A stretch of DNA of 57,668 bases, taken from Nocardia altamirensis NBRC 108246. Lineage in GTDB: Bacteria > Actinomycetota > Actinomycetes > Mycobacteriales > Mycobacteriaceae. Every line of letters starts with the position of its first letter. Within the stretch, counting starts at the first letter, position 1. Below the pieces are notes generated by a model. That model did no database searches and had not been told where the DNA came from. It was given only the letters and a program-made list of their open reading frames with translations. Shown here piece by piece: positions 42,281 to 50,499 of the stretch. A program made the translations under genes and the position numbers. The DNA lies in the NCBI RefSeq assembly GCF_001612685.1, contig NZ_BDAY01000079.1:1-57668 (forward strand), read 5' to 3'.

Positions 42281-43254
42281 GCCGAGCCGTTGTTTCGCTT
42301 GGCCAGCAACCACACCAGCAGCGCCTTCTGCGCGTGCAGCCGATTCTCCGCCTCGTCCCAGACCACGCTGTGCGGTCCGTCGAGCACTTCGTCGGTGACC
42401 TCCTCGCCGCGATGTGCGGGCAGGCAGTGCAGCACAACGGCATCGGACTGCGCGTAGGCGAGCAGCTCGGTGTTCAGCTGGAACGGGCGGAACGGACCGA
42501 CGCGATCGAGCCCATCGTTCTCCTGACCCATCGAGGTCCAGCCATCGGTCACCAGCGCGTCCGCGCCGTCGGCGGCGGCAACCGGGTCTTCGGTCAACGT
42601 GATGGTGGCGCCGGTGTCCGCGGCCCGCTTACGCGCGGCCTCCAGGATCCACGGCAGCGGCTCGAAACCGGGTGGCGCTGCGATGGTGACGTTCAGCCCG
42701 GCGGTCGCACCGCCGAGCAGCAGCGAGTGCGCCATATTGTTGGCGCCGTCACCGAAATAGGTGAGCTTGCGTCCGGTCAAGTTGCCCTTGCGTTCGACCA
42801 GGGTCTGCAGATCGGCGAGCACCTGGCACGGATGGAACTCGTTGGACAGCGCGTTGACCACCGGAACCGTTGCGGTCACGGCCATTTCGTCGAGCCGGTA
42901 CTGCTCGAAGGTCCGCCACACGATCGCGTCGACATACCGGGAGAGCACCCGGCCGGTGTCGCCGAGCGTCTCCTCACGGCCGAGCTGGGTGTCGCGGCCG
43001 TCCACCACCACCGCGTGCCCGCCGAGCTGGGCGATACCGAGCTCGAAGGAGAAGCGGGTGCGGGTGGAGTTCTTCTCGAAGATCACCCCGACGCCGCGCG
43101 GCCCCTCCAGCGGCCGCTGCGAGAACGGCGCCTGCTTGAGCTCGGCGGCGAGCGTGAGGATTTCGGCCTGCTCGGCCGGGCTCACGTCGTCGTCACGGAG
43201 AAAGTGCCGAATACCGGGTTGTGCTGAGGTCACCGCGTGCTGTGCCGAAGTCAT
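42277..43254 (-). CDS. argF: Ornithine carbamoyltransferase
   Basis: Makes citrulline from ornithine and carbamoyl phosphate; 325 residues, normal length (usually a trimer). The carbamoyl-phosphate motif is NSTRTRFSFE (about 62-71), the ornithine site is HPCQVLADLQT, and the C-terminal motif VVLHCLPAHRGEEVTDEV has the catalytic cysteine. The start overlaps the argD stop by ATGA. The stop overlaps the coupling ORF. Confidence 0.97.
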   Translation of the reverse strand: MTSAQHAVTSAQPGIRHFLRDDDVSPAEQAEILTLAAELKQAPFSQRPLEGPRGVGVIFEKNSTRTRFSFELGIAQLGGHAVVVDGRDTQLGREETLGDTGRVLSRYVDAIVWRTFEQYRLDEMAVTATVPVVNALSNEFHPCQVLADLQTLVERKGNLTGRKLTYFGDGANNMAHSLLLGGATAGLNVTIAAPPGFEPLPWILEAARKRAADTGATITLTEDPVAAADGADALVTDGWTSMGQENDGLDRVGPFRPFQLNTELLAYAQSDAVVLHCLPAHRGEEVTDEVLDGPHSVVWDEAENRLHAQKALLVWLLAKRNNGSA

Positions 43255-44474
43255 TGTGCCGCAGCCTCCTTCGCATCTTGGGTCGCCGCATCCAGAATCG
43301 TTGGCAGATCGGCGACGAAGTTATCGGCCTGGGTCTCGGTGAGAATCAGCGGCGGCGCGAGCCGAATGACGTTGGGCTTGGCTGGATTCACCAGATATCC
43401 CGCCGCGCGCGCCTGGGCTTCGACATGCGCCGACACGTCGTCGGTGAGCACGATGCCGAGCAGCAGCCCCGCACCGCGCACGTGGTCGATCAACGGATGC
43501 TCCAGCAGTTCGATGCCGTCGGTGAGCCGCTTGCCGACCGACTCGACGTGCGCGAGCAGGTCGAGTTCGTCGATGGTCCGCAGCACGGCGAGCGCGGCCG
43601 CCGCGCAGACCGGATTGCCGCCGAACGTGGTGCCGTGCAGGCCGGGCGTCAGCAGGTCGGCGGCCGGGCCGGTGGCAAGCACCGCGCCGATCGGCAGCCC
43701 GCCGCCGAGCCCCTTGGCCAGCGTGATGACGTCGGGCACGATGCCAACGGCCTGGTGCGCGTAGAACTTTCCGGTCCGGCCGATGCCGGTCTGCACCTCG
43801 TCGAGGATCAGCAGCGCACCATGCCGCGCGGTGATCTCGCGCGCCTTGACCAGATAGTCGACCGGCGGCACGACGACGCCGCTCTCGCCCATCATCGGCT
43901 CGAGGAACACCGCAGCAGTGTCTTCGTCGACAACAGCTTCCAGCGCGGCAGCGTCACCGTAGGGCACGTGCACGACGCCCGCGGGCATCGGCTCGAACGG
44001 CGTCCGCTTGGCCGCCTGCCCGGTGAGGGCGAGCGCGCCCATGGTCCGCCCGTGGAACGCCTCCTCGCACGCGATAATCTTGCGCCGCCCGGTGAGCCGC
44101 GCGATCTTGAACGCGGCCTCGTTCGCCTCGGTCCCCGAGTTGCAGAAGAACGCCCTTCCGCTGTGCCCGTCGGCGGAGGAACCGTCGCCGAAATGCGCGA
44201 GCAGCCGCTCGGCCAGCTCGATCACCCGTTCGTTGGCATAGAGATTCGAGGTGTGCCCGAGCGTGCCGAGCTGCTGGGTGACCGCTTCCAGAATCGCCGG
44301 ATGCGCATGGCCGAGGCTGTTGACCGCGATGCCGCCGAGGAAATCCAGATAGCGGTTGCCCTCGGCGTCGTAGACCACCGCGCCCGCGCCACGCACCAGC
44401 GCGATCTTCGGCGTGCCGTAGTTGTTCATCATGGCGGCGGACCACCGCGACTGCAGATCTTGGTCAGTACTCAT
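43251..44474 (-). CDS. argD: Acetylornithine aminotransferase
   Basis: PLP-dependent class III aminotransferase of 407 residues, fourth step of arginine synthesis; it may also act in lysine synthesis. GSGTEANEAAFKIAR-like NSGTEANEAAFKIARL (about 116-131) binds PLP phosphate, LILDEVQTGIGRTG holds the PLP aspartate, and ITLAKGLGGGLPIGAV carries the Schiff-base lysine. The start and stop each overlap the neighbouring genes by ATGA. Confidence 0.97.
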   Translation of the reverse strand: MSTDQDLQSRWSAAMMNNYGTPKIALVRGAGAVVYDAEGNRYLDFLGGIAVNSLGHAHPAILEAVTQQLGTLGHTSNLYANERVIELAERLLAHFGDGSSADGHSGRAFFCNSGTEANEAAFKIARLTGRRKIIACEEAFHGRTMGALALTGQAAKRTPFEPMPAGVVHVPYGDAAALEAVVDEDTAAVFLEPMMGESGVVVPPVDYLVKAREITARHGALLILDEVQTGIGRTGKFYAHQAVGIVPDVITLAKGLGGGLPIGAVLATGPAADLLTPGLHGTTFGGNPVCAAAALAVLRTIDELDLLAHVESVGKRLTDGIELLEHPLIDHVRGAGLLLGIVLTDDVSAHVEAQARAAGYLVNPAKPNVIRLAPPLILTETQADNFVADLPTILDAATQDAKEAAAQ

Positions 44475-45403
44475 TGTTTCGTTCCGTCCAGCGAGCCGAT
44501 CCCGTTCGAAGACAGGGCAGGCGTCACCATCGTTCCGATTCCTTCTCCGGTGAACAGTTCCAGCAGTACCGCGTGCGGGACGCGGCCATCGATGACGTGC
44601 GCGGTCGGCACGCCGCCGAGCACGGCGCGCAGACATGCCTCCATCTTCGGCACCATGCCCGCGTCCAGTCGAGGCAGCAACTCGGCGAGCGCCGCCGCGT
44701 CGATGCGGCTGATCAGCGAGGACCGGTCGGGCCAGTCCGTGTACAGCCCTTCGACGTCGGTCAACACCACCAGTTTCTCGGCGCCGATACCCTCGGCGAG
44801 CGCGGCGGCGGCGGTGTCGGCGTTGATGTTGTGCACCACGCCGTCGACGTCCGGCGCGATGGTGGACACCACCGGGATGCGGCCCGCGTCGATCAGGTCG
44901 AGCACCGCGTCCGGATTCACCTCGGTGACATCGCCGACCAGTCCGATATCGGTCGGCTCGCCGTCGACCTCGACGGTGCGGCGGGTCGCGGTGAACAGGC
45001 GCGCGTCCTCACCGGAGATGCCGACGGCGTACGGGCCGTGCGCGTTGATCAAGCCGACCAGCTCGCGGCCGACCTGCCCGAACAGCACCATCCGCACGAC
45101 ATCCATCACCTCGGGGGTGGTCACCCGGAAGCCGCCGCGGAATTCCCCCTCCAGGCCAAGCTTTTTCAGCATCGCGCTGATCTGCGGTCCGCCGCCGTGC
45201 ACCACCACCGGGTGCACGCCGACGGTCCGCAGGAACGCCATATCGGCGGCGAACGCGCGCTCGAGTTCTCCGTCGACCATGGCGTTGCCGCCGAACTTCA
45301 CCACGACGATCTTGTCGCGGAACTTCTGCAGCCACGGCAGCGCGTCGGCGAGGACGTGTGCCTTGTCGAGCGCCGAAAGTTCGTGACGGAGTTGGCTCGT
45401 CAT
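44471..45403 (-). CDS. argB: Acetylglutamate kinase
   Basis: Phosphorylates N-acetylglutamate, the second committed step; 310 residues of the amino acid kinase fold. The ATP site VVKFGGNAMVD is near residue 34, substrate site VHGGGPQISAMLKKLG near 68, and NINADTAAAALAEGIGAEKL near 195. In most actinobacteria arginine inhibits this enzyme, but I cannot tell from the sequence. Both ends overlap neighbours by ATGA. Confidence 0.97.
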   Translation of the reverse strand: MTSQLRHELSALDKAHVLADALPWLQKFRDKIVVVKFGGNAMVDGELERAFAADMAFLRTVGVHPVVVHGGGPQISAMLKKLGLEGEFRGGFRVTTPEVMDVVRMVLFGQVGRELVGLINAHGPYAVGISGEDARLFTATRRTVEVDGEPTDIGLVGDVTEVNPDAVLDLIDAGRIPVVSTIAPDVDGVVHNINADTAAAALAEGIGAEKLVVLTDVEGLYTDWPDRSSLISRIDAAALAELLPRLDAGMVPKMEACLRAVLGGVPTAHVIDGRVPHAVLLELFTGEGIGTMVTPALSSNGIGSLDGTKQ

Positions 45404-46626
45404 GAGCTGTACGCCGAATTCTCCTCGACATATCCGTGCGAGAGGTCGGTGGTGCGGATGGTGGCGGCGGCGTCACCGACGTTCAGGTCGATCCGCACCT
45501 CGATATCGCCACCGGACAGGTCGACGTCGCGGGCGCCCGGCGCGCCGACGCCGTCGATGCAGACCGGACTTCCGTTGAACGACACCGAGATCCGGTCCGG
45601 GTCGAGGGTCACCGGCGCCATGCCGACCGCGGCGAGCACCCGGCCCCAGTTCGGGTCCGAGCCGAAAAGCGCGGTCTTGACCAGGCTGTCGCGCGCGACG
45701 GTGCGGGCGGCGGTGACCGCCTCGTCCTCGCTGACCGCGCCGGTGACGGTGATCAGCACCCGCTTGGTGACGCCCTCGGCGTCGGCCATCAGCTGGGCGG
45801 CCAGATCGTCGCAGACCGCGAGTACCGCGGCGTCGAGGTCGGCCTGGCTCGGGGTGACCTCGCTGGCGCCGTTGGCCAGCAGCAGCACAGTGTCGTTGGT
45901 CGAGCAGGAACCGTCGACGTCGAGGCGGTCGAAGGTGCGTGCCGTCGCGTTGCGCAGCGCCTGATCGAGTTGGTCGGCGGTGACGGCGGCGTCGGTGGTG
46001 AGCACCACCAGCATCGTGGCCAGCGACGGGGCGAGCATGCCTGCACCCTTGGCCATGCCGCCGACGTTCCACTTGTCGCGGTGGTGGAACGCCGCTTCCT
46101 TGGGCACCGTGTCGGTGGTCATGATGGCGTGCGCGGCGTCGAGGCCGCCGGAGAGGCCGCCGCCCATCTCGTGCACGATCTCGGTGATCGCGGGCACCAC
46201 CTTGTCCATCGGCAGCCGGTCGCCGATCAAACCCGTTGAGCAGACCGCGATCTCGCCGGCGCCGGTCTCGGAACCCCAGTTGCTCAATGCGGCGGCGAGT
46301 TCTTCGGCGGTCTTGTGGGTGTCCTGGAAGCCACCGGGGCCGGTACAGGCGTTGGCGCCACCGGAATTGAGGATCACCGCGCGCAGCCGACCGCCGGACA
46401 GCACCTGCTGCGACCACAGCACCGGTGCGGCTTTCACCTTGTTGCGGGTGAAGACGCCTGCCGCCGCGTACTCGGGGCCCTCGTTGAAAACCAGTGCCAG
46501 GTCCGGCTTTCCGCTGGCCTTGATGCCCGCCGCGATACCGGCCGCACGGAACCCGAGCGGTCCGGTCACGCCCTGGTTGCGCACCAGCTTGCCTGCCTCG
46601 GTCGAAATCGCTGCGGATGTTGTCAC
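45400..46626 (-). CDS. argJ: Bifunctional ornithine acetyltransferase/N-acetylglutamate synthase
   Basis: Recycles the acetyl group from acetylornithine to glutamate; 408 residues. The self-cleavage site that gives alpha and beta chains is GAGMLAPSLATMLVVLTTDA (KGAGMLAP, cleaving before Thr-195 equivalent), and the beta chain nucleophile T is in SLATML. The start is GTG, overlapping the argC stop as GTGA. Whether it is bifunctional or only transfers acetyl cannot be read from the sequence. Confidence 0.96.
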   Translation of the reverse strand: MTTSAAISTEAGKLVRNQGVTGPLGFRAAGIAAGIKASGKPDLALVFNEGPEYAAAGVFTRNKVKAAPVLWSQQVLSGGRLRAVILNSGGANACTGPGGFQDTHKTAEELAAALSNWGSETGAGEIAVCSTGLIGDRLPMDKVVPAITEIVHEMGGGLSGGLDAAHAIMTTDTVPKEAAFHHRDKWNVGGMAKGAGMLAPSLATMLVVLTTDAAVTADQLDQALRNATARTFDRLDVDGSCSTNDTVLLLANGASEVTPSQADLDAAVLAVCDDLAAQLMADAEGVTKRVLITVTGAVSEDEAVTAARTVARDSLVKTALFGSDPNWGRVLAAVGMAPVTLDPDRISVSFNGSPVCIDGVGAPGARDVDLSGGDIEVRIDLNVGDAAATIRTTDLSHGYVEENSAYSS

Positions 46627-47696
46627 GGTGCCACTCCTACGGTGGAAAGTCCTGCGGTCTCGTCGTATCCGACGGCCAGGTTCATGGATTGCACCGCGGC
46701 GCCCGCGGTGCCCTTGGTCAAATTGTCGATCGCGCCGATCACCACCAGCTGGCCTGCGTCGGCGTCCACCGCCACCTGCAGGGTGACGGCGTTGGAGCCG
46801 AGTACCGCACCGGTCTGCGGCAGGACACCTTCCGGCAGCAGGTGCACGAAAGGTTCGTCGGCGTAAGCCTTTTCATAGACGGCGCGGGCTTGCTCGGCAT
46901 CGACCGTTGTCGGCGCCGTGCAGGTCGCGAGGATGCCGCGCGGCATCGGCGCGAGCACCGGCGTGAACGACACGGCGACGTCGATCCCGCCCGCCGCCTT
47001 CAGGTTCTGCGCGATCTCCGGCGTGTGCCGGTGTGCGCCCGCGATGCCGTAGGCGCGTGCCGAACCCATCACCTCGGAGGCAAGCAGTCCGACATCGAGC
47101 TTGCGGCCCGCGCCGGAGGTGCCGCTCACCGCGACGACATTCACCTGCGGCGCAATGATTCCAGCCGCGATCGCGGGCGCAAGCGCGAGGCTGGCGACGG
47201 TCGGATAGCAGCCGGGCACGGCGATCCGGCGTGCGCCACGCAGGCGTTCGCGTCCGTCGGGCAGTTCGGGCAGCCCGTACGGCCAACTGCCCGCGTGCGC
47301 GCTGCCGTAATACTTCTCCCACGCCTGCGCATCGGTCAGCCGGAAGTCGGCGCCGCAGTCGATGATCACCGTGTCGGCGGGCAGCTGTGTGGCGAGCGCG
47401 GCGGACTGCCCGTGCGGCAGGCCGAGGAACACCACGTCGTGGCCGGCCAGCACCTCGGCATCGGTCGGCGCGAGCACGCGATCCGCCAGCGGCAGCAGGT
47501 GGGGCTGCAGTTCGCCGAGCACCGTCCCGGCATTCGCGCCCGCGGTCAGCGCGCCGATCACCAGGCGCCCCTCGCGGTATGCCGGATGACCGAGCAGCAG
47601 ACGCAACACTTCCCCACCCGCGTACCCACTCGCCCCGGCCACCGCGACCCGTAACACAGGCCCGGTCGGCTCCGGCGCGTGCACCGAATCAACCAT
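46623..47696 (-). CDS. argC: N-acetyl-gamma-glutamyl-phosphate reductase
   Basis: NADPH-dependent reductase, third step of arginine synthesis, 357 residues, first gene of the operon. The Rossmann motif is VAVAGASGYAGGEVLRLL (about 18-35), the catalytic cysteine is in VPGCYPTVASLALAPA, and FTPVLAPMPRGILAT is the family's C-terminal signature. I choose the ATG at 47696: an upstream ATG lies inside the ARG box. The predicted -10 ends seven bases before this ATG, so the mRNA may be leaderless. Confidence 0.96.
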   Translation of the reverse strand: MVDSVHAPEPTGPVLRVAVAGASGYAGGEVLRLLLGHPAYREGRLVIGALTAGANAGTVLGELQPHLLPLADRVLAPTDAEVLAGHDVVFLGLPHGQSAALATQLPADTVIIDCGADFRLTDAQAWEKYYGSAHAGSWPYGLPELPDGRERLRGARRIAVPGCYPTVASLALAPAIAAGIIAPQVNVVAVSGTSGAGRKLDVGLLASEVMGSARAYGIAGAHRHTPEIAQNLKAAGGIDVAVSFTPVLAPMPRGILATCTAPTTVDAEQARAVYEKAYADEPFVHLLPEGVLPQTGAVLGSNAVTLQVAVDADAGQLVVIGAIDNLTKGTAGAAVQSMNLAVGYDETAGLSTVGVAP

Positions 47697-47700
47697 GTGA

Positions 47701-47731
47701 TGATTATGCACGACTATGCAAGCTCATTCAC
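47701..47731 (-). promoter_or_regulatory. ArgR box and promoter of the argCJBDFR operon
   Basis: On the minus strand GTGAATGAGCTTGCATAG is followed by TCGTGCATAATCA, with CATAAT (47708-47703) as the likely -10. It matches the argG box at 28 of 31 positions. Transcription would start at or next to the argC ATG (47696), giving a leaderless mRNA repressed by ArgR. Confidence 0.82.
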
Positions 47732-47852
47732 ACGCTGCCCCTAGCTCGTCGCCGATGGCATCGATCGTCAGGCCATTCTTACCCACTCCCGCGCGAGAAA
47801 CACCCGATGATCGGCGGCCATGAGGGCGGGGTCACACCTAGCCGGGCCCAGG

Positions 47853-48437
47853 CTAGGTGCGACCGAGGCGGTGGTCTCGCACCGCAATGAGGTTGTCGAC
47901 CAGGCGCGGGGCGTCGGATTCCGGGTCCAAGGAATTGGAAAGCAATGCGCGAATGTAGGCCGGAGACAAGATGATCTCGAAGACGTCCCTGCTGTTCAGC
48001 ACGGTGGTGTTGCTGGCGTCGAGGGTGGCCTGAATCTCCCGCATGCGAGGTTCGGCGAACTGCGCGACATCAATCAGCCCGGTCTCGCCGCCCGCGGCCC
48101 GTGCCATCGCCCGGAAGAAGGTCAGATGGTCGGGCTGCCGGAGATCGGTGAGCAGATTCGTCGCGTATGTGAGCATGTCAGAGTGCAGATCGCCAGTCGC
48201 GGGTAGCGGTGAGCGAGTGCCGAGATCCTGCACGACCGTGTCGATGACCAGACCCTCTGCGGTGCGCCACCGTCGGTAGATCGTGGCGATGTGCACGCCG
48301 GAACGAGCGGCCACCGCGGCGATCTCGACAGTGCCGTCCTCGGATTCGGCCAGCAGTTCACGGGTGGCCGCGTGCACGGCCTCCCGGGTGCGGGCGGTAC
48401 GTCCGCCGGGGCGGGTTACTCCTGTCGCTTGAGTCAC
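47853..48437 (-). CDS. TetR-family regulator
   Basis: Regulator of 194 residues. The N-terminal HTH region is TREAVHAATRELLAESEDGTVEIAAVAARSGVHIATIYRRWRTAEGLV (about 17-64). The C-terminal domain resembles TetR_C_11 proteins. It is divergent from an FAD monooxygenase, a common regulator-target pair in which the ligand is a substrate or antibiotic. Two GCGAA-containing palindromes lie between the genes at 48449-48467 and 48495-48507. ATG start. Confidence 0.93.
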   Translation of the reverse strand: MTQATGVTRPGGRTARTREAVHAATRELLAESEDGTVEIAAVAARSGVHIATIYRRWRTAEGLVIDTVVQDLGTRSPLPATGDLHSDMLTYATNLLTDLRQPDHLTFFRAMARAAGGETGLIDVAQFAEPRMREIQATLDASNTTVLNSRDVFEIILSPAYIRALLSNSLDPESDAPRLVDNLIAVRDHRLGRT

Positions 48438-48448
48438 GTCTCCATATT

Positions 48449-48507
48449 AACGCGAAGCACTTGCGTTTGCACGGATCTCATGTTTATCGTTAAGGCGAAT
48501 CGTTCGC
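48449..48507. promoter_or_regulatory. Two related palindromes in the TetR/monooxygenase divergent promoter
   Basis: AACGC-N9-GCGTT at 48449-48467 (containing GCGAAGCACTTGCG) and GCGAA-TCG-TTCGC at 48495-48507. The first is 11 bases from the regulator start and the second is 42 bases before the monooxygenase start, so one operator may serve each gene. Confidence 0.6.
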
Positions 48508-48549
48508 ATCAATGGCCCGGAAGGGCGCACAACGCAGGGAGAACACGTC

Positions 48550-49782
48550 ATGGCACGCGCACTCATCGTCGGTGGCGGAATCGCAGGGGACACGCTCGCG
48601 CTGCTCCTGGAACGGGACGACTGGGAGGTGACCGTCGCCGAGATCGCGCCCGCACTGCGCACCGGCGGTCAGACCGTCGACCTGCGCGGCGACTCCCGCG
48701 AAGTACTGCAGCAAGCAGGCCTGCTCGAGCAGGCGCTCGGCTGTCTGGTCCCGCAAAGCGGAGCCGCATGGATCGCCGCCGACGAACGTCGGCTCGCCGC
48801 GATGCCGGTGGAGGCGTTCGACGGGCAGGGTTTGGTGTCGAAGGAGGAACTGCTGCGCACCGACCTCGCGCGGATCATCCACGAGGCCGCAGGGCCTGGC
48901 GTGACGCATCGTTTCGGCGAAACCGTGGAAGCGCTGGAGGACAAGGGAAACCGAGTGCTCGCCCGGTTCCGTAGCGGCGGGGCCGAGGAATTCGACCTGG
49001 TGGTCGGCGCAGACGGCGCGCACTCGCGGGTGCGCGCGCTGCGCTTCGGCCCCGAGGAGAACTACCGCAAGCCACTCGGCCTGGCACACGCCTGGTTCAC
49101 CCTCACCGAAACGCCGGACACACCGGCGTTGGACGGCTGGTTCCTGATGCACAACGCGCCAGGCCGCCGGAGCGTGGAGGCCAGGCCCGGTCACCCGGGG
49201 CAGCAAGAGATCGGCTTCACCTTCGCCGCCGACACCCTGCCGCCGCGGCGCGACCGCGAGGCCCAATTCGCCCTGCTGGAGCGCACTTTCGCCGGAGTCG
49301 GCTGGCGCACGCAGGAATTCCTTGCCGCGGCAAAGCAGGCACCGGACTTCGCGCTGGACACCTTCGACCAGGTCGACATGCCCTGCTGGCGCGACGGCCG
49401 GGTGGTGCTGGTCGGCGACAGCGCTTGGTGCGCAAGCCCGCTCAGCGGCCTCGGCACCGCAATGGCTCTGCGTGGCGCGGCCGAGTTGACGGCGGCGCTC
49501 CGGTCGGCCGAGGTGCTCGACGATCTGGACCGGCTGCCCGCCGCGCTGGCGGCCTTCGAGGCGGCGATGCGGCCGCGGGTCGCCTCGGCGCAAGAACTCC
49601 CGCCGGGTCGGGTCGCGATGGTGGCCCCCAACTCGGCCCTTGGCATCCGGATCAACGCCTGGGTGATGCGCGCGGTCCAGTCGAAGCTGGTGCGCCCGTT
49701 GATCGCCAGGGCGATGGCCAACAGCGAGCACGGCCGCGGGTCACAGACCGCAGACGCTCCAAGCCGCGTGCACTCTGCGTGA
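48550..49782 (+). CDS. FAD-dependent monooxygenase (PHBH-fold, TetX-like)
   Basis: Flavoprotein hydroxylase of 410 residues. The FAD motif is ALIVGGGIAGDTLALLL (about 4-20), the DG motif LVVGADGAHSRVR (about 153-165), and the second FAD motif GRVVLVGDSAWCASPLSGLGTAMALRGA (about 282-309) has the GD-x3-P pattern. This group includes tetracycline-inactivating TetX and aromatic hydroxylases. AGGGAG lies about seven bases upstream of the ATG. The divergent TetR regulator suggests substrate-inducible expression. The substrate is unknown. Confidence 0.92.
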   Translation: MARALIVGGGIAGDTLALLLERDDWEVTVAEIAPALRTGGQTVDLRGDSREVLQQAGLLEQALGCLVPQSGAAWIAADERRLAAMPVEAFDGQGLVSKEELLRTDLARIIHEAAGPGVTHRFGETVEALEDKGNRVLARFRSGGAEEFDLVVGADGAHSRVRALRFGPEENYRKPLGLAHAWFTLTETPDTPALDGWFLMHNAPGRRSVEARPGHPGQQEIGFTFAADTLPPRRDREAQFALLERTFAGVGWRTQEFLAAAKQAPDFALDTFDQVDMPCWRDGRVVLVGDSAWCASPLSGLGTAMALRGAAELTAALRSAEVLDDLDRLPAALAAFEAAMRPRVASAQELPPGRVAMVAPNSALGIRINAWVMRAVQSKLVRPLIARAMANSEHGRGSQTADAPSRVHSA

Positions 49783-49938
49783 TCCAACAGCAGGACAGCG
49801 TCTTTCAGCGCGATCAGCCGCGAGAGCTGCCCGCCCACCACGCTCTCGCGGCCGCCAATGCCGGGACCGCACCGGGCATGTCGAACAAGTCACCCTGTCA
49901 CTTGATTCGACCTTGCGCCGGGTGCGGGCTCAGCGTCC

Positions 49939-50499
49939 CTACTTGCGACAAGGGACGTCGCGGATGGGCTGTCCGGCGGAATTGAACAGCCGTACGGAGA
50001 AATCCCAACCCGCGCCGAGCGTGAAATCAACACTGCCGCTGCCATTTCGGATAAACGGCCCGGCACCGAAGGTCGACTGGTCGGGGAAGTTCAGCAGGAT
50101 TTCCGGGGTATCGCGATCGAGTTTGGTCTTCGCGAACGGCAACGCCTGGCCTGCGGCCGCATCAATGGTCGCCGACGTGGCGTTCGACGCGGCGACGGGC
50201 AGCTTGCCGACGGCACCGCCAACCGAATCGGCTCCCCACAGCAGGAACAAGGACTTGACGGCCGAGTTGAGCCGCACCGTTCCTGCCGCACCGGTGAGCG
50301 AAATCGTTTGTCCCGCATCGTTGACCGCGCCCTCGACGGTCATCTCGACTTCTTGTTTCGGATTGACGCCCAGATCGCACAGCGTCTTTCCGCTGAAGGT
50401 GACCCGCTGGTCGTGGTCTGCCCCGGCGACGGGCGAGACAGCTGTGGTCACGATCATTGCCAGAGCGACAAGCGCAGCGGAGCGGAGGGTTCGAGTCAT
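49939..50499 (-). CDS. Secreted hypothetical protein coupled to the MerR-peroxiredoxin gene
   Basis: Exported protein of 186 residues: signal peptide MTRTLRSAALVALAMIVTTAVSPVAGA with a likely cut after AGA, then a beta-rich mature domain with one cysteine near the start (KTLCDLGV) and one near the end (DVPCRK), which could form a disulfide. Its ATG overlaps the stop of the MerR-peroxiredoxin fusion by four bases, so they are co-translated. I do not recognise the family; the link to a redox gene suggests an oxidative-stress setting. Confidence 0.8.
   Translation of the reverse strand: MTRTLRSAALVALAMIVTTAVSPVAGADHDQRVTFSGKTLCDLGVNPKQEVEMTVEGAVNDAGQTISLTGAAGTVRLNSAVKSLFLLWGADSVGGAVGKLPVAASNATSATIDAAAGQALPFAKTKLDRDTPEILLNFPDQSTFGAGPFIRNGSGSVDFTLGAGWDFSVRLFNSAGQPIRDVPCRK

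Noticed and set aside
47387..47890. 167-codon plus-strand ORF over argC
   Set aside because: Shadow of argC on the opposite strand.
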